Shown one piece after another: positions 1 to 7,243 of a stretch of 26,090 nucleotides of DNA. The stretch's first letter is position 1. Each line of letters begins with the position of its first letter. The position numbers and the translations under genes are program-made. This DNA is from Acidobacteriota bacterium (GTDB lineage Bacteria > Acidobacteriota > Terriglobia > Terriglobales > Acidobacteriaceae), in the NCBI GenBank assembly GCA_021799405.1, contig JAJZAL010000050.1, positions 1-26,090 on the forward strand. Reading direction: 5' to 3'. The notes under the pieces were generated by a model. It worked only from the letters and a program-made list of their open reading frames with translations, made no database searches and had not been told where the DNA came from.

Positions 1-826
1 GGACTTCTTCGTTGGCCCCGCCATGCAGCGGCCCGGAGAGAGCGGCGGCGGCGGCGGCGGTCGCCACATAGGGATCGGCCTGCGAGCTGCCCACCGAACG
101 CATGGTGTTCGTGCTGCAGTTCTGTTCATGGTCGGCGTGGAGGATGAACAGAACGTCGAGTGCGCGAGAAAGCACCGGGTTGGCCACATACTTGGGCCCA
201 ACCATCTTCCACAACATGTTCATGAAGTTCTCGGTATAGCTTAGATCGTTGTCGGGATAGATATAGGGGAAACCCAGGTTGTGCCGGTACGACATGGCGG
301 CGATGGTCGGCATTTTTCCGATCAGCCGTTTGATCTGTAACAAGCGGTTCTCGGGATCGTGGATATTTTTGGCTTCCGGATAGACCGTGGCCAGAGCTGC
401 CACGGTACTGACCAGCATGGTCATGGGATGGGCATCGTAGCGGAACCCTCCCATGAACTTCTTGGTGGTCTCGTGCAGCATGGTATGGTAGGTGATCTCA
501 TGCACCCAGTTTTTCAGTTCCGTCTCATTCGGAAGCTCGCCGAAAAGCAGCAAATACGCGACCTCCAGAAATGTGCAGTGCTCCGCCAATACTTCAATCG
601 GATAACCGCGATACTCCAGAATGCCGCGTTCGCCGTCGATGAAGGTGATGCCGCTTCGGCAGGATGCTGTGTTCGTGAACGCGGGATCGTACGTCATAAG
701 CCCGAAATCCTCCGGACCAGTCTTGATTTGCCGCAAGTCCATCGCCCGGACGGTCCCGTCCTCAATCGGCAGCGTGTAGGTGCGGTTCGTGCGATTGTCT
801 GTAATCGTAAGGGTGTCCGATGCCAT
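1..826 (-). CDS. gltA: Citrate synthase (partial, C-terminus off the left edge)
   Basis: Condenses acetyl-CoA with oxaloacetate to citrate, the entry step of the TCA cycle, in the cytoplasm. The visible 275 codons begin MASDTLTITDN and contain family signatures in order: a GILEYRGYPIEVLAE segment, HADHEQNCSTNTMRSVGSSQ (a catalytic-histidine region), and LHGGANEEV at the window edge, the start of the second active-site histidine block. The start ATG (824-826) has an AGGGAG Shine-Dalgarno on the minus strand about 8 bases upstream. A run of six alanines is encoded by a GCC tract (plus-strand GCG repeat at 42-60). The gene follows the siroheme gene on the same strand across a 354-base spacer holding a strong Crp/Fnr-type palindrome, so it probably has its own promoter. 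Identity is certain at family level; a 2-methylcitrate synthase role cannot be excluded because the C-terminus is missing. Confidence 0.95.
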   Translation of the reverse strand, partial: MASDTLTITDNRTNRTYTLPIEDGTVRAMDLRQIKTGPEDFGLMTYDPAFTNTASCRSGITFIDGERGILEYRGYPIEVLAEHCTFLEVAYLLLFGELPNETELKNWVHEITYHTMLHETTKKFMGGFRYDAHPMTMLVSTVAALATVYPEAKNIHDPENRLLQIKRLIGKMPTIAAMSYRHNLGFPYIYPDNDLSYTENFMNMLWKMVGPKYVANPVLSRALDVLFILHADHEQNCSTNTMRSVGSSQADPYVATAAAAAALSGPLHGGANEEV

Positions 827-963
827 GATGCAATCTCCCTAATCTCGAAGTCTGCTGCCGTGCGACGATGCGCCTACAACGCTACCCAGATGAAATAGAC
901 ACCATCCCAGCGAATCGGCGGCCCGTTTGCACAACCAATCATTTGGTGCGTTGCCGGCTTGAT

Positions 964-989
964 TTGTCTGTGATCGCAATCACGGACAA
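964..989. promoter_or_regulatory. Crp/Fnr-type palindrome (HcpR-like) upstream of citrate synthase
   Basis: The 26 bases read TTGTCTGTGAT, CGCA, ATCACGGACAA: 11 of 13 position pairs are complementary. The core is TGTGA-N6-TCAC, the spacing of Crp-family operators. The right half TCACGGACAAT (980-990) recurs exactly in the aprB upstream region (7191-7201) with TGTGAT at the same distance. It lies 138 bases before the citrate synthase start. In Desulfovibrio the Crp/Fnr-family regulator HcpR uses a TTGTGA-N6-TCACAA site and controls sulfate-reduction genes; assigning this site to HcpR is inference. Confidence 0.6.
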
Positions 990-1045
990 TCGTAAGGAAG
1001 GCCTCAACCGATGCAGCACCGCATTTGTAGACGTTTTTTGTGGCA

Positions 1046-1063
1046 CAACGGCCTACGCCGTTG
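1046..1063. repeat. Short inverted repeat, 7-bp stem with 4-base loop
   Basis: CAACGGC, loop CTAC, GCCGTTG is a perfect 7-bp inverted repeat. On the minus strand, the direction of the flanking genes, it is followed by an A-rich rather than a T-rich run, so it is not a canonical terminator for the siroheme gene. Its role is unknown. Confidence 0.4.
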
Positions 1064-1180
1064 GAAGAATATATTTGCCAGATCAAAGCTGATCGTCAGC
1101 CGCCGCACGTGCCGCGATGTCGTTCACTCCGGATTTTCAGTGAGCGACGCCACGAAATCGCTCCTCCTGCATGGCCGCCT

Positions 1181-1873
1181 TCATCCGATATCTGCCGACT
1201 TCATGCGTTCCTGCGCAAACCGGCGTGTCGGGCATTCGGGAAGACTGCAAAGCGAGCGTTGGGCAACTGAGTTTAGGAGAAGATTCCTCTCTTCCCCAGC
1301 CGGGAGTGCAGCCAGCACTTCACGGCGCAATTCTCCTTGTTCCGTGAGCCACGGGCCCAGATCCAACGGAAGCTGCGCTTCGATTTCACGTTTGAGTTGC
1401 TGTGCGAATGCCGGGCTCTCGCCGGCCGTTGAGATGGCGATCTGCAGATCCCCCCGTTCCACTACGGCGGGAGTGAAATAATTACAATGCTGCGGATCAT
1501 CCACAACGTTGCAGAGAAGGCCCAGCTTCTCAGCTTCTTCCCATAGCGCGGTCTGGGTCGGGGGGTGGTTGGTGGCGCCAATGACGAGAAAGTATTGGCC
1601 GTTCACGTCTGCGCGCTGAAATTCCCGGTGCATAAGGCGGAGTTGCTCACTCTCTGCGAGAGGTTCGAAATCCGGCTTGATGTTCGGGGCAATGAGCGTG
1701 ACTTTAGCTCCGGCGGCAAGTAGTTTTCGTACCCGCTGTAGGGCGATCTCTCCTCCGCCTACTACCAGTACACGGCGGTTCCGCAAGCGCAGGAAGACCG
1801 GATAAACGTCATGCGACGGCTCGTGAACACTGGAAGGCGGGATTCTGCTGGGGCCTTGATCGCTCTCGGTCAC
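1181..1873 (-). CDS. Precorrin-2 dehydrogenase / sirohydrochlorin ferrochelatase (CysG N-terminal / Met8p type)
   Basis: Likely oxidises precorrin-2 to sirohydrochlorin with NAD+ and inserts iron to give siroheme, the cofactor of DsrAB. The 230-residue protein has YPVFLRLRNRRVLVVGGGEI near the N-terminus, a Rossmann GGG dinucleotide loop, then a CNVVDDPQHCNYFTPAVVERG block and an ISTAGESPAFA block, all typical of the CysG N-terminal/Met8p family. There is no uroporphyrinogen methyltransferase domain, so that step must be encoded elsewhere. The last roughly 25 residues are a cysteine- and arginine-containing tail of unclear meaning. The start is GTG (1871-1873) with a weak AAGGG about 10 bases upstream; no later in-frame start precedes the conserved YPVFL. 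It lies 62 bases after the cytidylate-kinase-like gene, probably in one operon. Confidence 0.9.
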   Translation of the reverse strand: MTESDQGPSRIPPSSVHEPSHDVYPVFLRLRNRRVLVVGGGEIALQRVRKLLAAGAKVTLIAPNIKPDFEPLAESEQLRLMHREFQRADVNGQYFLVIGATNHPPTQTALWEEAEKLGLLCNVVDDPQHCNYFTPAVVERGDLQIAISTAGESPAFAQQLKREIEAQLPLDLGPWLTEQGELRREVLAALPAGEERNLLLNSVAQRSLCSLPECPTRRFAQERMKSADIG

Positions 1874-1935
1874 TTTGGGCGGACCCTTCTTGGGATACCT
1901 TGTTAGGTGGTGCGCAACAGTTTTTAGCTCAGCCG

Positions 1936-2775
1936 TTAGAAGTCTGGATCCTCGGAAAACCTGTACAAGCGGACGATAGCCGTATTGACTCCCATGACCG
2001 TGCGGGCAATGCGCGCGATCTCTTCCTCACTGGGGCCGGAAGGGCGGACCAGCACACCACTGGCAGCCATCTCATTGAAAATTTCCACCGTCGTGCCATT
2101 GGCTCGAATATCAAATACCATATTGCGAGTTTTATTGTTGGCCGCAAGGGCCAGCTTTACCCGGCATTTGACCGCAAAATCCAACAGTTTTTTTCGTATC
2201 TTGTCCGTGATGGCAAACTCTGGGAGAGCGGCCGCTGCGGAGAGGATGCCACAGGCCTCAGGTATCGTGATATGTTCCAGGTTCAACACCATGTCGTACC
2301 CAGACGGGTCGCCCCAGTCCACGTCGTATACGAAGCGACACCATTCTACGCGGTTTTTGTCCTGAGTGTTGATGAAGTTTAGGGCCGCTTCGTGACTTAT
2401 GTTGTCGCGCTTCATCAGTTTTTGGATGCGTACATCCAGCGGGGCGATCAGACGGACCCGTAGAACGCAGGGCACACCCTTTAACAGCAGATGGCCGGCG
2501 TGACCGTGATAGATCAGGTTGCCGTGGAGGCACTGTTCCGCAAGCGCCGATTGCAGGGCAATCACATAGAGACGACGGTCATCGGAGAAGCGCTCCCAAA
2601 AGCCCACTTCCTTCATGATCTTTTCGTGCAGGGTCTCCTCGGAGACCCCCAGCATCGCAGCCGCATCCACCAGTACCTCGCGCGACAATGAGGGGTAACC
2701 CAAAGCGTCGGCAAGACACAGGGCAAGATCAGATCCACCGCTCATGGTGCCACGAGAGATTGTGATGATTGCCAT
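1936..2775 (-). CDS. Cytidylate kinase-like family protein with BON-like C-terminal region
   Basis: A 279-residue soluble protein starting MAIITISRGTMSGGSDLA, which matches the glycine-rich N-terminal loop of the cytidylate-kinase-like family (Cytidylate_kin2). As is usual there, it lacks the Lys of a classic Walker A motif. Residues up to about 190 follow this nucleotide-kinase fold, including a VRLIAPLDVRIQKLMKR lid-like segment. The last 90 residues (DKIRKKLLDFAVKCRVKL to VMGVNTAIVRLY) resemble a BON domain: a small alpha-beta unit ending in a helix plus GV..a.v strand. The substrate is unknown; real CMP kinase activity is doubtful. It sits between the exporter pair and the siroheme gene on the same strand. 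The ATG has GGAG upstream. The family call is good, the BON call moderate, and any role in sulfur metabolism is inference from position. Confidence 0.8.
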   Translation of the reverse strand: MAIITISRGTMSGGSDLALCLADALGYPSLSREVLVDAAAMLGVSEETLHEKIMKEVGFWERFSDDRRLYVIALQSALAEQCLHGNLIYHGHAGHLLLKGVPCVLRVRLIAPLDVRIQKLMKRDNISHEAALNFINTQDKNRVEWCRFVYDVDWGDPSGYDMVLNLEHITIPEACGILSAAAALPEFAITDKIRKKLLDFAVKCRVKLALAANNKTRNMVFDIRANGTTVEIFNEMAASGVLVRPSGPSEEEIARIARTVMGVNTAIVRLYRFSEDPDF

Positions 2776-2856
2776 AATTTATTCTCCGTTGAAAGTTCCG
2801 TTTTGCATTCAATCCAAAGCCAACGGCATCAACCCACTTACTCTATCCCATCGAAT

Positions 2857-3243
2857 CTATTGAACAAACAGGCTGTATAGCAGGATGCCAAGTACGACTG
2901 TGGTTACGAGTACAAAAAACCAGTCACGGCCCAGCAGAAAGAGCAGTTCCGTCAGGACGATGCGAAGCAATTGGACCGCCACCAGGAGCAGCAGCCCTAT
3001 TTGGATGGTCGCAGGGCCGGAAAAATGGTAGACCCCTTGCATGATGCCATGCAAAGAACAAAGGTCCGCAGGCGCACCGTGATAGATCTTGTAGTTGGCC
3101 GGTAATTTCCCATCCTGGCGCAGGTAGATTCCGCCGCCCAGCAATACAATCGCAGCCGAAATAAGGGCGCCGAAGAGCATGACTAAGCCCATCGAATTTT
3201 CGATTTGAGCAGCGCTAAATAACTTTTTGATGCGTGGTCGCAT
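2857..3243 (-). CDS. DUF1634 small membrane protein, TauE/SafE partner
   Basis: A 128-residue protein with three or four hydrophobic segments (roughly residues 18-42, 78-100 and 105-127) and a central polar stretch with a tyrosine/proline-rich loop. This fits the DUF1634 family, which is commonly encoded directly after a TauE/SafE exporter. Here its ATG (3241-3243) lies two bases after the exporter stop, with GGAAGGA inside the end of the exporter gene, so translation is probably coupled. It likely works as an accessory subunit of the exporter. Biochemical function is unknown. Confidence 0.75.
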   Translation of the reverse strand: MRPRIKKLFSAAQIENSMGLVMLFGALISAAIVLLGGGIYLRQDGKLPANYKIYHGAPADLCSLHGIMQGVYHFSGPATIQIGLLLLVAVQLLRIVLTELLFLLGRDWFFVLVTTVVLGILLYSLFVQ

Positions 3244-3245
3244 GA

Positions 3246-4082
3246 TTAAATCCTTCCCCGCAGACCGTTGTAGATCATTTCCAGGGCCACGATGAGAATG
3301 ACCGCAGAAAATAAAAGCCTCAGGCTCTTGGCTTTGAAAAACGCCAGTAGTTTGGCCCCGAGGACCGCACCGCCAAGAACCCCCAGCATGACGGGCATGG
3401 CAATGCCAGGCTCAATCAGTCCGCGACTGAGATAAATGCCCACGCTGGTGGCGGCGGTAACGCCAATCATAAAATTGCTGGTGGTGGTGGAGACCTTGTA
3501 CGGCAGCCGCATGGCCAGATCCATAGACAGCACTTTCAGGGACCCGGAGCCAATGCCAAGAAGTCCAGAAGTGACTCCGGCAACGATCATTCCCGCAAAG
3601 CCTGCCATCACATGGTAGACGCGGTAGGGCTGCCATCCTCCTGGAATGGGATAGCTGCTGCACATGCGCATCTTGACCGCCAACGGATCTGCGGGCCTGT
3701 CTGGTTCCTTACCCTCCTTGCGGCTTGCAACCCCATACGAGGAAAAGAGAAGCACCAGGCCGAAAATAATGGCAATGAGGCTCGTGGAGAAATATTTGGA
3801 AATGGCGGCGCCCAGCAAGGCGCCGCTACAGGTGGCCATCAGCAAAAACATTCCGATGCGGATGTTGGTATATCCCTCACGTATATAGGCCGCCGCCGCA
3901 CCGGAGGAAGTGGCGATCACGGAGATCAGAGATGCGCCCACGGCATAGCGCACATTGACGTGATAGAGCAACGCCAACATGGGGACCAGGAACACCCCTC
4001 CGCCCATCCCAGTCAGGGCGCCAAAGATGCCAACCACAAAGGCCCCCACGAACAACAAAAGGATAAATTCGGTGACGCACAT
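3246..4082 (-). CDS. TauE/SafE-family anion exporter (probable sulfite/sulfonate exporter)
   Basis: A 278-residue polytopic membrane protein with about eight hydrophobic segments arranged as two similar halves. The first half carries GALTGMGGGVFLVPML and the second GLLGIGSGSLKVLSM, the paired glycine-rich motifs of TauE/SafE (DUF81). Members export sulfite, sulfonates or other small anions. Next to a sulfate-reduction locus, removal of leaked sulfite is the natural guess, but the substrate cannot be read from sequence. A cytoplasmic loop (about residues 118-150) is rich in Lys, Glu and Asp. The ATG (4080-4082) has GAGGAG about 6 bases upstream. It is followed immediately by the DUF1634 gene. 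Confidence 0.88.
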   Translation of the reverse strand: MCVTEFILLLFVGAFVVGIFGALTGMGGGVFLVPMLALLYHVNVRYAVGASLISVIATSSGAAAAYIREGYTNIRIGMFLLMATCSGALLGAAISKYFSTSLIAIIFGLVLLFSSYGVASRKEGKEPDRPADPLAVKMRMCSSYPIPGGWQPYRVYHVMAGFAGMIVAGVTSGLLGIGSGSLKVLSMDLAMRLPYKVSTTTSNFMIGVTAATSVGIYLSRGLIEPGIAMPVMLGVLGGAVLGAKLLAFFKAKSLRLLFSAVILIVALEMIYNGLRGRI

Positions 4083-4402
4083 GGCGCACTCCTCGAATCA
4101 AGTGGGCGGCCAATATCCAAAACTCAAAAGACCGTCACACTCACGATAAGAAAATCTCTCGGTGATCGGCGCAGCAGTGTGTTGCAACAACGCAAAACAA
4201 CCACGCCGCGTTGGACCTCTCAGCCCGGATAGAGGCAGACCCACCAGTGCGCAAGCAGTCCAGCCGAGGAAACGGCGAGGACACAATGACGTGTCGCGGC
4301 CGTTTCCCCGACAGGACAGACCGAAGCAAGCCTCTGCCGGCCACGCGTCCCATCTGTACCTCGGCAGGCAATGCTCCGGCTGACTCAATTGCGGGCTCCC
4401 TT
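4083..4402. other. 320-base spacer between sat and the exporter gene
   Basis: No gene is supported on either strand; short open frames are low-complexity and have no homology I recognise. The clearest structure is a long imperfect hairpin at 4266-4309, listed separately. Both flanking genes are on the minus strand, so this should hold the end of the sat transcript and the promoter or leader of the exporter operon. I see no canonical terminator with a T-run and no GTGA-N6-TCAC site. Confidence 0.55.
4266..4309. repeat. Imperfect 19-bp inverted repeat (long hairpin) downstream of sat
   Basis: The arms at 4266-4284 and 4291-4309 pair at 15 of 19 positions (one mismatch would be a G-U pair in RNA), interrupted by a 3-base internal loop, with a 6-base apical loop. 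The core is AAACGGC/GCCGTTT plus GACAC/GTGTC. There is no T-run on either side, so it is not a classic Rho-independent terminator. It could stabilise the sat mRNA 3' end, attenuate the exporter operon, or be one copy of a dispersed repeat. Confidence 0.55.
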
Positions 4403-5668
4403 CTACTTCTTTACTTCCCCGGTAGCAGCCGCATGCAACTCGACTTCGACTTTATTCTCCAGGTGGTCGTAGTACTCCTTAAGAATGGCGATGACTTCCG
4501 GTTTGGAGAACTCCGCCGGCACAGGCTTGCCTTCGCTCATCAGCTTGCGCAGCAAGGTTCCCGATAGTAGCAAACGCGCGCCACCCTGGTATTTCCCATT
4601 CTCATCAATGATTGCTTTGCTCTCATGCGGGCAAGTCTTCATGGAAGCCATGCTGCCGCATTCGTAGCAGTAGAAGGTCCAGTCCATACACAATGGTCGT
4701 AGAAGCAGCGCATTATGTGGAATCTCATTGAAGATTTTCTGCGCGTCGAATGGGCCGTAATAGTCGCCCACCCCGGCGTGGTCTCGTCCGACAATCAAGT
4801 GGGTGCAGCCATAGTTCTGACGGAAGATGGCGTGCAGCAGGGCCTCACGCGGTCCGGCATAACGCATCTCCATCGGGTAACCACCCTGAAGGACTCTTTC
4901 TTTGCGGAAATACTTGTTGACCAGGGCGTCGATCGCCTTGACGCGCACGTCGGCGGGAATGTCCCCCGGCTTCAGTTTGCCTACCAGTTGGTGGATATAC
5001 ACGCCGTCGCATATCTCGACTGCGATCCATGCCAGATAGGCATGCGAATTGTGCATGGGATTTCGCAATTGCAATGCGGCAATAGTGGTCCAGTCACGCC
5101 TTTGAAACTCCGCGCGAGCTTCAGTTGGGCGCTGGTAAATCCCCGCAAACATTTCCGGATAATAGGACTCTGACACCACTTTGACGGGACCGGCCAGGTT
5201 CACACCTCCCTGCTCCATCACTTTTTGCACGCCGGGATGTTTTGGATCCGTGGTGCGAAAGACCTGCTGGCATTCATAGCCTTTGTCGATCTTGTATTTT
5301 TCTGTGACCTTCATGGTGCCCATCAAGGAATCTGTTTCTGTGTCCCAGAGTGCGACCTCCTCGCCAATCGCAATCGATTTCGCATAGTCTTCTTCCACCG
5401 AAAGCGTGATAGGAATGGGCCAGAACAGACCGTCCTTGGAGGGCATGGACATGGTGTCGCAGCAGCCCCTCCAATCTTCATGTCCCATGAAACCATCCAA
5501 GGGGGTAAAGGCGCCGATGCCCATCATGATGAGATCGCTGGTCTCACGCGATGTCATTGGGACCCTCTTCAGATGCAGGGCGTTTTGGATTTCTTGTTTC
5601 CGCTCTTCTCCATCGAGTAAAAGCACTTTGAGTGACTGGTTGCCGTGCGGAAGTATCAACTTGCTCAT
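4403..5668 (-). CDS. sat: ATP sulfurylase (sulfate adenylyltransferase), dissimilatory type
   Basis: Activates sulfate with ATP to adenosine 5'-phosphosulfate (APS) and pyrophosphate, the first step of sulfate reduction, in the cytoplasm. The 421-residue length fits the homo-oligomeric Sat family. Visible motifs are [14 protein letters not shown] (about 199-212, the nucleotide/sulfate-binding QxRN-HxxH element), [12 protein letters not shown] (294-305), and a zinc site CYEC...CPH (C334, C337, C346, H348) typical of Sat from sulfate reducers and thermophiles. There is no APS kinase domain, so the product stays at APS and feeds AprBA. The ATG (5666-5668) has AAGGAGA 6 bases upstream. It is divergent from the regulator at 5878 across a 209-base spacer. 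Confidence 0.97.
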   Translation of the reverse strand: MSKLILPHGNQSLKVLLLDGEERKQEIQNALHLKRVPMTSRETSDLIMMGIGAFTPLDGFMGHEDWRGCCDTMSMPSKDGLFWPIPITLSVEEDYAKSIAIGEEVALWDTETDSLMGTMKVTEKYKIDKGYECQQVFRTTDPKHPGVQKVMEQGGVNLAGPVKVVSESYYPEMFAGIYQRPTEARAEFQRRDWTTIAALQLRNPMHNSHAYLAWIAVEICDGVYIHQLVGKLKPGDIPADVRVKAIDALVNKYFRKERVLQGGYPMEMRYAGPREALLHAIFRQNYGCTHLIVGRDHAGVGDYYGPFDAQKIFNEIPHNALLLRPLCMDWTFYCYECGSMASMKTCPHESKAIIDENGKYQGGARLLLSGTLLRKLMSEGKPVPAEFSKPEVIAILKEYYDHLENKVEVELHAAATGEVKK

Positions 5669-5772
5669 ATATCTCTCCTTGTGGTTCGAACTACCCGGCT
5701 GCGATAGTAGTAGCCTTCACACTTCGGAACAAACGTACTTTTGAGGCATGAAAAAGCCTGCCAAAAATCCAT

Positions 5773-5786
5773 AATTTCCAGAAATT
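5773..5786. promoter_or_regulatory. Candidate operator palindrome in the sat/regulator spacer
   Basis: AATTTC, CA, GAAATT is a perfect dyad of two 6-base arms around a 2-base centre. Its right arm overlaps the TTGACA hexamer at 5785-5790. That is where a repressor or activator of the divergent pair could act. Short AT-rich dyads also arise by chance, so confidence is low. Confidence 0.3.
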
Positions 5787-5863
5787 GACACGCGGCGATC
5801 AAACCTATTTCTGCGATCGAGGTTGCATTTTTCAAGAGAGAGGATCAAACTTTACTTGCTACC

Positions 5864-5868
5864 GGAGG
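5864..5868 (+). promoter_or_regulatory. Shine-Dalgarno deciding the GTG start of the regulator
   Basis: GGAGG lies 9 bases before the GTG at 5878-5880. The upstream in-frame ATG at 5785 has no ribosome site and would add 31 cysteine/arginine-rich residues before the helix-turn-helix, so the GTG is preferred. Confidence 0.7.
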
Positions 5869-5877
5869 CGTAATGCC

Positions 5878-6918
5878 GTGGCGGCCCAATACATTACGAC
5901 GGGCAAGGCCGCACGCCGTTGCTCTGTCCAGCCGGACACCGTCCTGAAGTGGGTCAAAAAAGGCAGGCTACCCGCGATACGGACCGCAGGCGGGCACTAT
6001 CGCATCGACGAGCGCGATCTCGCACGCTTCACGGGCATGGGTGAGCCGGAACATTCCAACCCCCTCCCCGTGCTCCAGACAGACAGGCACATTCTCCACT
6101 GCTGGGAATACTTCAGTGAAGACCTCCGCGTGAAGTGCAAAAGCTGCATCGTTTATCGTGTGCGCGCGAGCATGTGTTTTCAACTCCGGTTGGCGATGCA
6201 TGGGAGCGGGCATAACAAGGCATTTTGTAAAGACCTCTGCGAAGATTGCCCATACTCGCGACGAGTACATGGGATGCCAACCAATGTTTTAGTGATTACT
6301 CGCAACGAGCAACTGATACAACGGCTGTCGCAAAGACCCAATGAACATCTGGTTTTGCGGTATGCGCGCAGCGGATACGATTCATCGGCAGTGCTAGCGT
6401 TCTTCCGTCCCGCACTGGTAGTTGTGGATGTGCGCTTATTCGAGAACCGCTGCGAGACGGAAGACCTGCTCGCCGCCTTGAACTCCGATGACCGGGCAAA
6501 GGGGATGCGGGTCGTGATTTCCGTTCCGGCGGATGGCATGTACGCAGAGCTGCCGGGGGCTTGCGAGGCCGGCCTCATTCCCGAGCCCTTGTCCTCCGCC
6601 GACCTACTGCGCTGCGCCACTCGCGGAGAAGTGGAAATTCTGCCCGAAGAGCCCACGCACAGGACGCCATTGTCTGCTGGCGCCAAGGGCACGATACCGA
6701 AGGAAATATCCGTACAGCCTCTTCCAGAGACAGATATTCCGGCCGGGAATTTCGAGCAGCGTCCGCGAAATGCCACTGCCGGCCCCAGACAATTGACGCG
6801 TGTTGCGAATCCAGAAAATCCAGAAAACGTCGTGATGGTCCGCAATGTGCGCAAAGAGCGCAGCAATCGCAGAGAACAACCCCAATCCCATCCTGCCAAA
6901 TCGCTGAAATTGCAATAG
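5878..6918 (+). CDS. MerR/excisionase-type HTH regulator with cysteine cluster and degenerate receiver domain
   Basis: With the GTG start the protein has 346 residues. Residues 1-53 (AAQYITTGKAARRCSVQ through GGHYRIDERDLARF) form a MerR/excisionase helix-turn-helix. Residues 75-126 hold seven cysteines (C75, C87, C90, C100, C117, C121, C124) in a CWEY...CxxC...C...CxxxCxxC arrangement like the 'two-CW' cysteine domain, suited to a metal, Fe-S or redox switch. Residues about 135-245 look like a response-regulator receiver: the phospho-acceptor Asp is kept (D184, in VVVDV), but the N-terminal acidic pair and the usual Lys are absent. The last about 85 residues are polar and probably disordered. 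It lies between sat (divergent) and aprBA, so control of these genes is the natural hypothesis. No partner kinase gene is present. Confidence 0.8.
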   Translation: MAAQYITTGKAARRCSVQPDTVLKWVKKGRLPAIRTAGGHYRIDERDLARFTGMGEPEHSNPLPVLQTDRHILHCWEYFSEDLRVKCKSCIVYRVRASMCFQLRLAMHGSGHNKAFCKDLCEDCPYSRRVHGMPTNVLVITRNEQLIQRLSQRPNEHLVLRYARSGYDSSAVLAFFRPALVVVDVRLFENRCETEDLLAALNSDDRAKGMRVVISVPADGMYAELPGACEAGLIPEPLSSADLLRCATRGEVEILPEEPTHRTPLSAGAKGTIPKEISVQPLPETDIPAGNFEQRPRNATAGPRQLTRVANPENPENVVMVRNVRKERSNRREQPQSHPAKSLKLQ

Positions 6919-7243
6919 CTACGGCTATTCACAACATTGCAAACGGTCGATTCTTTCGCGCCTGAATATCTCACACAATCGGGCAGCGCATGGATTCGCG
7001 AGCATTCTTGCTGCGAGTTCTCAACCGGTCTACATTCGATTGCGGATGTTACGACAGAGGTGGCGACGATGCAACCGAGAAAGAAGCGCGCCATTCAAAG
7101 CGAAATCACTGAAACCTAAACCACAGAGATGCGAGTATGGCGCACTGAATGCGAACAGGCAGGATGGATGCGCCATGCATGTGATTCTTGTCACGGACAA
7201 TAAGTTGGATTACGCAAATAGTTAGGAATTAGAAGGAGAGGTT
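6919..7243. other. 325-base spacer upstream of aprBA
   Basis: No gene is supported. The right part holds a Crp/Fnr-type site (7180-7201) and the strong aprB ribosome site AAGGAGAGG just before ATG 7244. The left end begins with a small 6-bp hairpin overlapping the regulator stop codon. I did not find a convincing sigma-70 promoter. Confidence 0.55.
7180..7201. promoter_or_regulatory. Crp/Fnr-type site upstream of aprBA
   Basis: TGTGAT, TCTTG, TCACGGACAAT. The core GTGA-N6-TCAC is symmetric, and 17 of the 22 bases match the site at 969-990 with the same spacing, including the full 11-base TCACGGACAAT. It lies about 42 bases before the aprB start, a position compatible with control of an aprBA promoter. 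The cognate protein is inferred to be of the Crp/Fnr family; HcpR is the best-known member in sulfate reducers. Confidence 0.6.

Larger units (their letters stand above)
827..1180. other. 354-base spacer upstream of citrate synthase
   Basis: I see no convincing gene here. Short open frames exist on both strands but lack ribosome sites and recognisable protein sequence. The spacer contains a 26-base near-perfect palindrome (964-989) and a second 7-bp inverted repeat (1046-1063), listed separately. It lies between the stop of the siroheme gene and the start of citrate synthase, both on the minus strand, so it most likely holds the citrate synthase promoter and leader. Confidence 0.6.
5669..5877. 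promoter_or_regulatory. Divergent promoter region between sat and the MerR-like regulator
   Basis: This 209-base spacer must hold the promoter of sat (leftward) and of the regulator (rightward). It contains a perfect 6+6 palindrome (5773-5786), a perfect TTGACA -35-like hexamer (5785-5790) pointing right and overlapping that palindrome, and two copies of GATCAAAC (5797-5804 and 5843-5850). I could not find a good -10 at normal spacing from the TTGACA. No GTGA-N6-TCAC site of the kind seen before aprB and dsrA is present. Confidence 0.5.

Noticed and set aside
42..60. GCG triplet repeat at the left end
   Set aside because: It is the alanine codon run of citrate synthase, not an independent repeat element.
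874..1086. 70-codon minus-strand frame upstream of citrate synthase
   Set aside because: No ribosome site, crosses the candidate operator palindrome, and no recognisable protein motif.
3612..4232. 206-codon plus-strand frame over the exporter gene
   Set aside because: Antisense to TauE; composition is His/Gln/Gly-rich low-complexity, no ribosome site.
6914..6929. AATAGC-TACG-GCTATT hairpin at the regulator stop codon
   Set aside because: Perfect but only 6 bp and AT-rich, with no T-run after it; too weak to call a terminator.
6180..7094. 304-codon open frame antisense to the regulator
   Set aside because: Shadow of the regulator gene: Ser/Arg-rich, no start signal, spans the stop and spacer without conserved motifs.
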